Source: Cyrtodaria siliqua
Taxonomy: Eukaryota; Mollusca; Bivalvia; Adapedonta; Hiatellidae
Reading direction: 5' to 3'
NCBI GenBank assembly: GCA_037043455.1
Contig: JAWPHD010003275.1
Coordinates: forward strand, 62,001-126,000
DNA length: 64,000 nt
Each line of letters opens with the position of its first letter. Position 1 is the first letter of the stretch. Of this stretch, positions 45,530 through 57,640 are shown piece after piece. Position numbers and translations under genes: made by a program. The notes beneath the pieces are model-generated. The model saw nothing but the letters and a program-made list of their open reading frames with translations, searched no databases and was not told the DNA's origin.

Positions 45530-46383
45530 GATAGGTATATAATAAATACTTTTGTAACATCAGGACAGTTACATTTGCATGGCCGGAAGATTCCCACCTG
45601 GTATATAAAATTGTAAATTCCAGACAGTCTATCATTAACATATCATGATATACAGATATCCACCTGGTATATACCTTTTTGTATAAACAGGACAGTATCA
45701 TCAGCACTGTGTGATATACAGATATCCACCTGGTATATACCTTTTTGTATAAACAGGACAGTATCATCAGCACTGTGTGATATACAGATATCCACCTGGT
45801 ATATACCTTTTTGTATAAACAGGACAGTATCATCAGCACTGTGTGATATACAGATATCCACCTGGTATATACCTTTTTGTATAAACAGGACAGTATCATC
45901 AGCACTGTGTGATATACAGATATCCACCTGGTATATACCTTTTTGTATAAACAGGACAGTATCATCAGCACTGTGTGATATACAGATATCCACCTGGTAT
46001 ATACCTTTTTGTATAAACAGGACAGTATCATCAGCACTGTGTGATATACAGATATCCACCTGGTATATACCTTTTTGTAACATCAGGACAGTATCATCAG
46101 CACTGTGTGATATACAGATATCCACCTGGTATATACATTTTGTAAAATCAGGACAGTATCATCAGCACTGCGTGATTTACAGATATCCACCTGGTATATA
46201 CCTTTTGTAAAATCAGGACAGTATCATCAGCACAGCGTGATATACATATATCCACCTGGTATATACTTTTTGTACAATCCGGACAGTATCATCAGCACAG
46301 CGTGATATACATATATCCACATGGCTTTAACTTTTGTACAATCAGGACAGTATCATCAGCACATCATGATCTACAGCCTGATA
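45530..46383 (+). repeat. 66-bp tandem array with about seven identical units (copy B)
   Basis: Between about 45655 and 46076 units of exactly 66 bp (TTTTTGTATAAACAGGACAG, TATCATCAGCACTGTGTGAT, ATACAGATATCCACC joined) repeat with no change I can see. Flanking units are diverged. As 66 is a multiple of 3, two minus-strand frames of 160-170 codons stay open; they are repeat artefacts. Confidence 0.93.
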
Positions 46384-46735
46384 GATACAACTACCACTAA
46401 TCAGCTGCCAGTCCAGCTGGAGATTTGAAAGCTCATCTGACTGATTACTGGAATGGCTGATGATATTTGATGACTGAACCTACATGTAATGATGGAGTGG
46501 CATATCAAGCAGGCAGAACAGATCTAAGCGATAACCTTTTCTGGAGGTTAATCCTAATCTGATTAAAACAGATATTTAATTGTTTTGTCTTCCTTAAAGG
46601 CAGTATACAGCCAAACAAATTTCAAGTGAAGCATAATATTCACATAGTTGTTGGCCAACTACTTTATGGGTTAACAGTTAAAGGCACATGTTGCAAATAC
46701 AGACTGTTTAAAGGGACACTCGGCAATCTTGAAAT
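46384..46735 (+). other. Shared tail of copy B
   Basis: Nearly identical to 34136-34485. No coding signal was seen. Confidence 0.6.
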
Positions 46736-46972
46736 ATACTGAACCAAACAGCTAACGCACCAGTAGACAATACCTTTATTATCTCTCAATAATAACAATC
46801 AATAAATCAAAACAAATTTCATTCTGAATGAGACAAATATCTTGTCAATAACGACTGTAAATTAAAAAAAAATCATTTAAATCACCCGTCTCTAACAGTA
46901 CTAGTCGGCATATAATAAGTTCATACATTAAAGGTATTGTCTACTGGTGCGTTAACTGTTTGTTTCAGTATA
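46736..46972. mobile_element. MITE with ~45 bp inverted ends, possibly mariner-like
   Basis: The left end TACTGAACCAAACAGCTAAC and the right end GTTAACTGTTTGTTTCAGTA are inverted, both flanked by TA. The interior is non-coding. The copy A version is cut inside the element, so the duplication boundary lies here. Confidence 0.65.
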
Positions 46973-49250
46973 GTTATTAAGCATTAAAATTAACACCCTG
47001 ATTTAATAATCCATGTCCATTTTACTTTATACCTGCATGTAACAATGTAATTAGGTCTGTGTTGAAATACAGCTTGTTTTAGAAGAAGAGGAATTCCAAA
47101 TGCAGCTCCATTCAACCATTTTTTTTAAACAGAGTTATGTCCCCTATACAATAGGTTTACCTTTTGATTTACCGGTTTGTGATTTGGTATAACCTTATTA
47201 TACTTAACATTTCAGTTATATTTCAGTTATATTATATATATATGTTAATAGAAATACTAATTTAATTCTTTAAGGCAAACTAAAAGTATAACATTTCAAA
47301 TACTTTCCATATTCACCTCTTGATTCATAATTTTACAGAAATAATGGAAGATTAAATGTTATCACAGAAATCTGTGTTGGAATAAAAAAGGATTACTCAC
47401 AGATGCAATGCCTTTGAGATGAAATTAGTGAAACTAACCCGCCAAATAATGGCAAAATCACACTAAACCCTGTTTATCAAAACTCTATACAGGTGTTCAG
47501 GTCATATAATAATGTATACTGTGCCGATTAAAAGTATAGGAATTTTCACGAGTTCTTAAAATACCCGTGATTAAATATTGAAGAAGAACATCAAATATTA
47601 TCACCATGTTAAATACACATAATTTGCTGTGGAAGATGGTGCTACTATTTGACGTTCTTCTACAACATTTCTAAATATAACTCGCTAAAAGTAACCTTCA
47701 TGGAAAGATGAAAGGACAATTGCATAAAATTTTATGAGATATTATTACTGTAAAGGTGTGATACCGATTCTGAAAATTGGTAAAATCAGAAAAATTAAAA
47801 TAAAAACAAAATGGCGTCTAATGAAGAAAGCGAGTTTGATTCTAAACCAGCGAAATGGATTCTTTATAGCCAAAAAACAATAAAGAAAATTAATTGGCTA
47901 AAAAATAAATTTTATATACTTTCTATCAGTATACCAGTTATCGTCATTCACCACAAGTGGGGGAATCACGCGCTAATGCGCAGGAAAATTTCCTTTTAAA
48001 ATAGCTGACCTTTTCGAATCAATTTGACATGCCCAAAAAACTAAAAGCATGTGCTAAACATTTTCAGCCAAGGGAGACAACTAGATTTACATTTGCGGAC
48101 AGTTATTTCCCTTTAAATTATGAATGTCGAAGTGAAGTAAATTACATCCGATACCTACAGTTGAAAAAACATTTTGAATTGTAGATATAAATTTTTTCTA
48201 GATATTTTTCTTTGTGTATTCATGTGCAGTGGTATATTTATGTTTCAATTAATAACTACACACGTTTTCATCATCCCAAACATTGATTATTCGGTATTAA
48301 ACGGAACATGACGATAACTACTACATTCAGCTCAGACAACCGGCCCAATACAGTCTATATTGAGTAACGGTCACGTGACACTTGTTACTGAGAATAGGAA
48401 CAATGTAAACACAGAATATTTACGGCAAAGGGGTAAGCTTCTCTACCGGCAAAAATATTTATGAGATGACTAGTTTTGATTTAGATATATTAAAGAACCA
48501 ACATAAAAATGACGATATCTGGTATAAAGCCAGTATGGCTTTTAAAAATCAGTAAACGATTCTTCAAATTATTAATTAAAATGTAACACTACTGTTCGCT
48601 TTTTGTAGAGTCGTAAATCGATAGATACAGGTAGAGATGACAACCATATTTTGAAATACAGCCTTGTTTCAAGACCAGTTATATAAGGACCCTGGGTGAA
48701 TGCAGATGCTGAATAACCTTTGGCTGAAATGCATTCTATGGTCCTAGCCTAAGTGAGACCCTTTGTATGTTTCTGTCTAGGGTTTATAGTGTTTCATACT
48801 CCTATTTGTCTTTGTCATTGTCAGTTAGTGTGTTTTTGGTAAATGCTACATTTCCTGTTGGACTTATTTTTTCTCTTATGGTCCTAACCTAGGAGGATTG
48901 CTCTAGACATTTATATTGGCAGGTTACTGCTAGTAGGCTAAACATTCTAACAGTTGTATCTCAAATCGCTACTATCAAAAACTGGGGGATGGGGAGGGAA
49001 ATGTGAAAAAAAACATATTTACGATATTTACTTGTGGTATTTGCACACTCAGCAGAATTTCTCACCGTTTAATAATTACAACAACAACAACAGCAGCAGC
49101 AGTCAAGTGTCTATATCTGCTACAAATTATAAAATGTATTCTCTTTTGTGTATCTGAGATTATTTTTTTTGTGCAATTTTTCTGCTGTGAATTATAGAAC
49201 TTATTCTCCTTGCAGAGCCATTATCATTATTAGTGCATCCAAACATGACT
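46973..49250. other. Unassigned non-coding sequence
   Basis: No repeat family or RNA gene was recognised. A 62-codon frame at 47811-47999 begins in a good start context (AAAATGGCG) and could be a first exon, but nothing else supports it. A short AACAACAACAGCAGCAGCAG run lies at about 49080-49100. Confidence 0.4.
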
Positions 49251-49430
49251 GAACCTAAACATCATACAGGTGCCTTTTAGTAGGGTACACACCTGAACCT
49301 AAACATCATACAGGTGCCTTTTAGTAGGGTACACACCTGAACCTAAACATCATACAGGTGCCTTTTAGTAGGGTACACACCTGAACCTAAACATCATACA
49401 GGTGCCTTTTAGTAGGGTTCACACCTGAAT
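49251..49430 (+). repeat. 44-bp tandem repeat, four units
   Basis: GAACCTAAACATCATACAGG, then TGCCTTTTAGTAGGGTACAC, then ACCT repeats from 49251 at 44-base steps. The units are almost identical, pointing to recent growth. Confidence 0.93.
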
Positions 49431-50879
49431 GCATCAACTTCACTCTCTCCAGTGCCAATGTAATTATTCTGTACAGACAGAAAATAATTTTATTAATAAC
49501 GTTTTGCTTTTTCGTAGCATTCTTTTATTGTGTTTGTTTTCTGAATAAAAGACCCAAGGAGGCACAGAGCTCACCTGTGGCAGACGTGGCTATACCATTA
49601 GCTTGGCAATAATGTAATTTAAAATAAATAAATATCAGATAATCATTAAACTGTTGCAGTTCAACATTATTGGCAGACGGTGAAAAATAATTTAGGATAG
49701 ATGAATGTAAATGTAACAGGTGGTGAAAAAAAGGTGCCTCAACCAGGAATCAAACTTTATCTAGAGGTGTCAACAGTTGACTCGAATATTCAATGAATCA
49801 AAATGTCCCATATTCGAAATGTATTCAGTATTTGCAGAAAACCGATATTCAAATATTTTCGATTACAAATAGTTTATGATAGATCTTAAAGTATAATCAA
49901 TAGTCCAGGACTAACCAACCATATGGATTTAAAAGAATAGTTCATTGTTTCTGTCACATTTATTTATTACTGTATACACGTTATATGTCAAGTTGTTTAT
50001 TATTGGCAGTCAGTAGACTCAGTCCCTTTATCTTACGCTTGCGATATTAAAATTACAAAATTATTAAGTTATTTACTGTTTTTGAATAATAATTTTATCA
50101 GTTTTGTTCAATAGTTATGCGATGATTGACGAAAATTTTAAGTCATTTTCATTCGCCAATGACGCGTTTCATGACAATCAAAAACTTGTCTTGCAATTCC
50201 CGCAAAAATGTCAGCTGAGGTTGAAATTTTAGAGTCATTGGCTGAATATAAATCGGCTGTATGAAAATTCTTCAGAATCCAAAATACAATATATATGTAG
50301 TGAAAGAAGCAGAAGCTATCTGCAAGTTATATGTAGGCACATTATCAGCATATGTGCTGGGTAAAGGGCTGCAGTGAGTGAGGCCTCGAACTGAGAGAAT
50401 GTTCATATGCTCATCTTTTTAAAGAAGAATATTATTATTTGAACTGGTTTTATGTCACTAAGACTGAGTAACCTGTGAGTAAACCACCTTTAGATTAAGT
50501 ACCTTTTTTTCTTTACTGAATATTCATGAATAAATACTCTTATTTGTCAAAATGTATTTGTGATAGGTATCGTATTCACCACCACTTGTATTCATTATAC
50601 AGCCCTAGCTTTAACTGCTGAGCAGTTGAAGACACATTGGCAATCAGTTATTCACCAATAACCTGTACCCGGTTACATACCCCAGCATATTGAAATTTGT
50701 CATTGAATTTCTAATTATTCAGGAGAACCACTACCCAGGTGTTTCTTAGGATGATTTCATAAGAGCCCCCAAATGTAACAGGTAGTGAACAAATTAATTA
50801 CCATGCCAGCTAGCCTTCTTGCCTCTGAGATATTGAGGACAAACAGTGCCAATCAATTGTACAGCACTTATCGTAACTT
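49431..50879. other. Unassigned non-coding sequence
   Basis: Nothing recognised apart from AT-rich sequence and isolated short frames. Confidence 0.4.
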
Positions 50880-51047
50880 GTTAAATAAGCTTATTCAAGG
50901 CCCTACGTTTTAAAGCACTACATGGATGAAGATCCTTGGCAGTGACATTTCTAATGGAAATCTTCATCTACCCTTCATTTCATCTCCCTTTTAGGTTGCT
51001 GCCAAAATATGACTGATGTGTTTGCTGGAAATAAACTCCCATATCAT
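50880..51047 (+). mobile_element. SINE family 3 fragment
   Basis: TTCATCTCCCTTTTAGGTTG, TGCCAAAATATGACTGATG and the CTCCCATATCATTT end match the 3' part of 51289-51480. Confidence 0.55.
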
Positions 51048-51062
51048 TTAATTTCTGAGTAG

Positions 51063-51273
51063 GGCGTCCGTGGCTGAGTGGTTAGAGACTGACTTGAAAA
51101 CACTTGCCCCTCACCACTGTGAGTTTGATCCCTCATGGGCCTTAGGAATCTTTATGCGAGAAAGCTATCCAGATGGCTTGTGGAATGTGGGGTCTTTCTC
51201 CACCAAAAGAAGCTGAAAAGTCACCATAATGACCTTAGCTGTTGGTGTGACTATTAAATCCAATTCAATTCAG
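51063..51273 (+). mobile_element. Full-length SINE family 2 with 15-bp target duplication
   Basis: A box TGGCTGAGTGG (51071-51081), B-box-like GAGTTTGATCC (51121-51131), the shared body and an AATTCAATTC tail. The repeat TTAATTTCTGAGTAG flanks it at 51048-51062 and 51274-51288. This is the best reference copy for family 2. Confidence 0.92.
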
Positions 51274-51284
51274 TTAATTTCTGA

Positions 51285-51480
51285 GTAGCCTTGGTAGCTC
51301 AGTGGATAATTAGGGCTTAGCTTTAGATCTGCAGACCTCTGTCCCTCGTGGATGGCCTCCCTTGCAGAGGCATGTCTGACGGGAGCCTCATCCATTCTTC
51401 ATCTCCCTCCTAGGTCACTGCCCCAATATCACTTTGTATGATGTGTTAACGGGATGAAAAATATCATTCCATCTAATTTT
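51285..51480 (+). mobile_element. SINE family 3, near full length
   Basis: It starts GTAGCCTTGGTAGCTCAGTGG (A-box-like), continues TGCAGACCTCTGTCC and AGAGGCATGTCTGACGGGA, and ends GTATGATGTGTTAACGGGAT with an AT-rich tail. It directly follows the right target duplication of the family 2 SINE. Confidence 0.75.
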
Positions 51481-52375
51481 TTCAAGTCATAAAGTCACAT
51501 AAAGCTTATCATAAAACACTAAACCTGTTTTGTGTGTTAGATCTAGCAGGAAACACAACCACCAAAAGCAGCTTATTGCCCACAGCAAAAGTCTGCAACA
51601 TCTTTCTTGAAATAAGTTAGACCCATAAGGTTCCTATATCATCCCCTAAGAGATGTACCATTAGAAACTACTTAAAAACATATGTCGGTAATTTCAATTT
51701 GAAGGCATGACCACTAGTTTTTGCAATTATTGCTAGAAAAACATCAAGCTTTCACTTAATTGCATTTCCATATTACAATTTTTTGACTGAGTTTAAAAGT
51801 GCGGGGTAAAATCTTGGGAGCAGCAAGTAAATCGACGTAACAAACAAGAAACTATTCTATCTTTTTCTTTATTCGTAATACAGTTAAAATAGTTTTGCGA
51901 TCTCCCCTCAAAATCGCTCTCATAGAAACAGTTCAGCTATTTGCACACGTGTTTATGAAATAATCCGCCATTCAACAGACTAAATGAAGTGCAAACATGC
52001 CAGAATCATCAAAATGTGGTAAATGCGAAATTAAATATCGAATTCCCCCGGCTACCACCTCAGTACGCTCAGTAGCGAGTTCTATATATATATATGTTTT
52101 CTGGTGCCATGGTGGGATATTAGTTGCTAGTGCAGATATACCTGGAATTCTAAGTGTTTGTTGTCAATTTTTTTTCTTTTCTGGAATGTTGTTTACATGC
52201 CTTAATTACAACAGTTACTTCTGAATGCAACAAGAAAACAGGTCTTGGCGAGATTGACGTCATATATATATATTAAGATACTTGTGGCACAATTAAGAAT
52301 CGAAGAAAACAACTGTTCATGAAAAATAAGTGTTTGGTACATACCTTTACAAAGATTTCCAGACTGCCTAATCTC
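51481..52375. other. Unassigned non-coding sequence
   Basis: A 75-codon frame at 51997-52224 begins MPESSKCGKCEIKYR and has a GTAAAT shortly after its start that could be a donor site. This is too weak to call an exon. Confidence 0.35.
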
Positions 52376-55128
52376 AAAACAAAGTCAAAGAAGCATATTA
52401 AACCCATGTGAAGTCAAAGAAGCATATTAAACCCATGTGAAGTCAATTAAAGTAGCACATTAAACCCATGTGAAGTCAAAGAAGCATATTAAACCCATGT
52501 GAAGTCAATTAAAGTAGCACATTAAACCCATGTGAAGTTCAAGAAGCATGTTAAACCCATGTGAAGTCAATTAAAGTAGCACATTAAACCCATGTGAAGT
52601 TCAAGAAGCATGTTAAACCCATGTGAAGTCAATTAAAGTAGCACATTAAACCCATGTGAAGTCAAAGAAGAATATTAAACCCATGTGAAGTCAAAGAAGA
52701 ATATTAAACCCATGTGAAATCAAAGAAGCATATTAAACCCATGTGAAGTCAAAGAAGCATATTAAACCCATGTGAAGTCAAAGAAGCATATTAAACCCAT
52801 GTGAAGTCAAAGAAGAATATTAAACCCATGTGAAGTCAAAGAAGAATATTAAACCCATGTGAAGTCAAAGAAGCATATTAAACCCATGTGAAGTCAAAGA
52901 AGAATATTAAACCCATGTGAAGTCAATTAAAGTAGCACATTAAACCCATGTGAAGTCAAAGCAGAATATTAAACCAATGTGAAGTCAAAGAAGCACATTA
53001 AACCCATGTGAAGTCAAAGCAGAATATTAAACCAATGTGAAGTCAAAGAAGCATATTAAACCCATGTGAAGTCAAAGAAGCATATTAAACCCATGTGAAG
53101 TCAAAGAAGCATATTAAACCCATGTGAAGTCAAAGAAGCATATTAAACCCATGTGAAGTCAAAGAAGAATATTAAACCCATGTGAAGTCAAAGAAGCATA
53201 TTAAACCCATGTGAAGTCAAAGAAGAATATTAAACCCATGTGAAGTAAATTAAAGTAGCACATTAAACCCATGTGAAGTCAAAGCAGAATATTAAACCAA
53301 TGTGAAGTCAAAGAAGCACATTAAACCCATGTGAAGTCAAAGCAGAATATTAAACCAATGTGAAGTCACAGAAGCATATTAAACCCATGTGAAGTCAAAG
53401 AAGAATATTAAACCCATGTGAAGTCAAAGAAGCATATTAAACCCATGTGAAGTCAAAGAAGCATATTAAACCCATGTGAAGTCAAAGAAGCATATTAAAC
53501 CCATGTGAAGTCAAAGAAGAATATTAAACCAATGTGAAGTCAAAGAAGAATATTAAACCCATGTGAAGTCAAAGAAGCATATTAAACCAATATGAGGTCA
53601 AAGAAGCATATTAAACCCATGTGAAGTCAAAGAAGCATATTAAACCAATATGAAGTCAAAGAAGCATATTAAACCCATGTGAAGTCAAAGTAGCATATTA
53701 AACCCATGTGAAGTCAAAGAAGCATATTAAACCCATGTGAAGTCAAAGAAGCATATTAAACCCATGTGAAGTCAAAGAAGAATATTAAACCCATGTGAAG
53801 TCAAAGAAGCATATTAAACCCATGTGAAGTCAAAGAAGAATATTAAACCCATGTGAAGTCAATTAAAGTAGCACCTTAAACCCATGTGAAGTCAAAGCAG
53901 AATATTAAACCAATGTGAAGTCAAAGAAGCATATTAAACCCATGTGAAGTCAAAGAAGCATATTAAACCAATATGAAGTCAAAGAAGCATATTAAACCCA
54001 TGTGAAGTCAAAGAAGCATATTAAACCCATGTGAAGTCAAAGAAGCATATTAAACCCATGTGAAGTCAAAGAAGAATATTAAACCCATGTGAAGTCAAAG
54101 AAGCATATTAAACCCATGTGAAGTCAAAGAAGAATATTAAACCCATGTGAAGTCAATTAAAGTAGCACATTAAACCCATGTGAAGTCAAAGCAGAATATT
54201 AAACCAATGTGAAGTCAAAGAAGCACATTAAACCCATGTGAAGTCAAAGCAGAATATTAAACCAATGTGAAGTCAAAGAAGCATATTAAACCCATGTGAA
54301 GTCAAAGAAGCATATTAAACCCATGTGAAGTCAAAGAAGCATATTAAACCCATGTGAAGTCAAAGAAGAATATTAAACCCATGTGAAGTCAAAGAAGCAT
54401 ATTAAACCCATGTGAAGTCAAAGAAAAATATTAAACCCATGTGAAGTCAATTAAAGTAGCACATTAAACCCATTTGAAGTCAAAGCAGAATATTAAACCA
54501 ATGTGAAGTCAAAGAAGCACATTAAACCCATGTGAAGTCAAAGCAGAATATTAAACCAATGTGAAGTCACAGAAGCATATTAAACCCATGTGAAGTCAAA
54601 GAAGAATATTAAACCCATGTGAAGTCAAAGAAGCATATTAAACCCATGTGAAGTCAAAGAAGCATATTAAACCCATGTGAAGTCAAAGAAGCATATTAAA
54701 CCCATGTGAAGTCAAAGAAGAATATTAAACCAATATGAAGTCAAAGAAGCATATTAAACCCATGTGAAGTCAAAGAAGAATATTAAACCAATATGAGGTC
54801 AAAGAAGCATATTAAACCCATGTGAAGTCAAAGAAGCATATTAAACCAATATGAAGTCAAAGAAGCATATTAAACCCATGTGAAGTCAAAGAAGCATATT
54901 AAACCCATGTGAAGTCAAAGAAGCATATTAAACCAATATGAAGTCAAAGAAGCATATTAAACCCATGTGAAGTCAAAGAAGAATATTAAACCAATATGAA
55001 GTCAAAGAAGCATATTAAACCCATGTGAAGTCAAAGTAGCTTCTCAAACCCATGTGAAGTCAAAGTAGCTTCTTAAACCCATGTGAAGTCACTAAAGATA
55101 TTAAGCCGGTGTGATGTCAAAGAGGCCT
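52376..55128 (+). repeat. 2.7 kb satellite of ~29-bp units with higher-order structure
   Basis: Roughly 90 units of AAGTCAAAGAAGCATATTAA followed by ACCCATGTG. Variants include a 33-bp unit with AATTAAAGTAGCACATT, units with GCAGAATATTAAACCAATG, and units with AACCAATATGAAG. A fixed four-variant series (33-mer, GCAGAAT, GCACATT, GCAGAAT) recurs near 52921, 53235, 54145 and 54450. The last units decay to 55128. Each unit has in-frame stops (TAA, TGA), so it is non-coding. Confidence 0.95.
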
Positions 55129-55195
55129 TCTTTGTTTATAATTTTTTGTCATTTGCAATAAATGTAGATCCTATGTGAATGAAAGTGTAAAAGAA

Positions 55196-55285
55196 TTATA
55201 TATACATTATGTATTATTTAGTGCTATATATACATTATGTATTATTTAGTGCTATATATACATAATGTATTATTTAGTGCTATAA
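55196..55285 (+). repeat. 29-bp repeat, three units
   Basis: TATATACATTATGTATTATT plus TAGTGC is repeated three times, with one base change in the last. Confidence 0.85.
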
Positions 55286-56397
55286 AGAGCCTTTAATGGA
55301 TGAGTTACATTGTTATGGAGACTGATTTTCAGCTGTAATGGTTGATGATTTTTTACTGATCGAAATTGAACGTTTTCTCAAATGTTACGTCCATCACTAA
55401 CACTGATTGAATTTGCTTATACCATATGTTAATTGGAACTGAATCCTACACTTCTTTCATAACTGTATTCCTTTAATAGATTGAGTGCATTGTGAAGATA
55501 CAGGCCAACCGTTCACAGATACTTTGAAGCAAGTTGCAATTACTTTATTAATTAGCTGCAGTAGTCTTTCATCTGCCCACCTGCACTCATTGCTTTTAAT
55601 TTGATTACCCTGCAGTACTTTTTAGAAAATCTGCTCACGTGCATTCAGCTACGTTCTCACGTGCACTCAGCTACGATAACTATACTTCCTATTTCATAAT
55701 TCAAAAGAGACTAGTATTATTACAAGAGTGCGGTTTTTAAGGTCTTTAACAACAGGAAGTCTTAGATTCCAATAACCTGGCTGTTTATCAGACATATTTC
55801 CACCAAACGATCCCGTTTAAAGCCAGACGGTGCTTATTAAAACATAAAATGGAACAGTGAACAGAGTTCATGGAAGTCATATATGCAGTTGTTTTTTTAC
55901 TTTTGTGGGAAGGGGGTCGGGGCCCTTTAGAGGCGGAAAAATTTGACGGGAATTGGAAAAAGGGGGAATTTTGACAATGTTAAAATAATTACCGAAGAAA
56001 GATATTTTGTATAATATTATGTATTAAGTCACAGTCTTTCATTAATATTAAATTCACATCAAGAACAGGATGATGGACATTTTATGGATGGTCAACTAAG
56101 AAAAAAAAAAAAAAAAAAAAAAAATAAAAATAAAAGATTTGAAGGTTCTCAAAAAAGGGGAAAAAAACATACTTTTGAGGAGGTGAATCCGCCCCAAATT
56201 ACTCTTAAAAAAAACACTGATATGACTTGGGATATAACGAAATCAAATCAAAGAATATAATATCAAACTTGGCAAAATGTGCCAAATTAATAATTCAATT
56301 TCATCTCATGAAAATTCCTAAGAACTAATACAATTTTACCTTGCATCATAGCGCATCTGTGGTCGGGAAAGTAAAGGCACTGTGTCTAAACGTCTTT
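55286..56397. other. Unassigned non-coding sequence
   Basis: It contains a poly-A tract at about 56101-56123. No gene or repeat family was recognised. Confidence 0.4.
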
Positions 56398-56580
56398 TTG
56401 CCTCTCACCAATGCAGGTTCACTGGGAGTTCGATTTGTCGAGTGAAAATGTGTTCTTATGGATGGCGGGAATACAGTACTGTTCCTATACAGGAAAAATG
56501 GGGTTGTCGGCCCCAAAAAGTCAACCGTCATATATAGCCTAACATGTGCTAAAAAGACGTATATACCATTCAAACAAACC
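56398..56580 (+). mobile_element. SINE family 4-like copy
   Basis: GGGAGTTCGATTTGTCGAG resembles a B-box region. GTGTTCTTATGGATGGCGGGA, TACTGTTCCTATACAGGAAA and the tail CAAACAAACCTTTACCATG parallel 9585-9770. The 139-codon minus-strand frame here is antisense to the SINE. Confidence 0.55.
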
Positions 56581-56861
56581 TTTACCATGTGAATATCTGC
56601 ACTTATGCATGACACCCATAGGTGGCAGGGCCAGCGTGCTTCTTTTACAATACAGGGGTTGTTTATATACTCAGTTGCAAAAGAAAGTGTACACCGAGTC
56701 TTGTTTAGATTTAATGTATAAAGTTTTTTTAGAATTAAATTGACAACTTCCAAAATGAATATCATTCCATTGCCAATATCATGTTGTCATTTGTTTTTCG
56801 TAGGTAATATTTCAAAATCAGTTGATTTGATTAATGAATGGGGAAATCAAAATAACTACCG

Positions 56862-57271
56862 TATTGCACTACTTAGGCGGTAATATACACTTACACGCCA
56901 CTCGACATAACCGTCTAGATCATCTGGGTTTATCGAAACCGAACCAAAAAAATTAGGATGTACTACCGCAAATGAGGGTTTCCACATATACGCCGAAACC
57001 GAAACGAAAGCGAAATGAAAACATGCACGAATTGGATTTCTAATTTTTTCGGATTCAGTCTCAAATAGGTCGCTATTTTTAGAGATTCGGATCAAAATTC
57101 GGCTTTTATGTGAAAGCACTAGCCGATTCCGAAACTACAAATAACGGCTTCGGTTCGGTTTCGTTTCGGTTTCAGTGTATATGTGAAACGGCCTTCAGTT
57201 GTATTGCACTAATTAGGAGGTAATATACACTTACACTCCACTCAACATAACCGTCTAGATCATCTGGGTTT
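56862..57271. repeat. 70-bp direct repeats flanking an inverted-repeat segment
   Basis: A ~70-bp sequence (TATTGCACTACTTAGGCGGT through CTAGATCATCTGGGTTTA) occurs at about 56862-56932 and 57201-57271. Between them CACATATACGCCGAAACCG (about 56991) is mirrored by CGGTTTCAGTGTATATGTG (about 57168). It could be an element with a long target duplication or a local tandem duplication. Confidence 0.7.
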
Positions 57272-57404
57272 AAGTCTGGCTTTAAATGGCTTTCAATTAC
57301 CTTGAAGCTTTCTCATTAATACTAAAACACATCAGCATTATTATGCACCATGTGACATTTACAATACAAGAACAGGTAAAACAGGCAGTCAGAATATGTA
57401 GAAA

Positions 57405-57640
57405 AGTTTCGAAATTTATTACCCGCATCGGTGTGTATTCGAGGCCTCATGGGACCAGGAATGTTGATGTGAGGAAGATAATCCAGCTAGCTTGTTGACT
57501 GTCAGTGGTTATACCCAGGTGCCCTACCGTGCACGAAAATTGCCCAGAGGGGCACCTGGGATCTTCCTCCACCAATGGAAGCTGGAAAGTCGCCATATGA
57601 CCTTAGCTGTTGCTTAACTATAAAATCCAATTTAATTCAA
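57405..57640 (+). mobile_element. SINE family 2, damaged head
   Basis: CTGGGATCTTCCTCCACCAA, GGAAGCTGGAAAGTCGCCAT and GACCTTAGCTGTTGCTTAAC match the body on the plus strand. The tRNA-like head is decayed. Confidence 0.75.

Larger units (their letters stand above)
36010..46862 (+). repeat. Segmental duplication, copy B
   Basis: Direct-orientation partner of 21075-34612. It lacks ~800 bp (A 21465-22262), ~600 bp (A 25315-25910) and the sequence of A 27105-28165. It has its own insertions at 36476-36718, 39736-40516, 41589-41671 and 45003-45182. It encodes the second TRIM-like gene. Confidence 0.92.

Noticed and set aside
45525..46125. Two minus-strand frames of 160-170 codons with 22-residue repeats
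   Set aside because: Product of the 66-bp tandem units; open in two frames at once and without any domain.
47811..47999. Possible first exon starting MASNEESEFDSK
   Set aside because: Good start context but no clear donor site, no downstream exon and no copy to compare.
51997..52224. Possible first exon starting MPESSKCGKC
   Set aside because: A GTAAAT after the start is suggestive only; no continuing exon found.
52376..55128. CRISPR-like array
   Set aside because: Units abut without unique spacers and the genome is eukaryotic; it is a satellite.
56346..56765. 139-codon minus-strand gene
   Set aside because: It is mostly antisense to a SINE family 4-like copy and has no domain.
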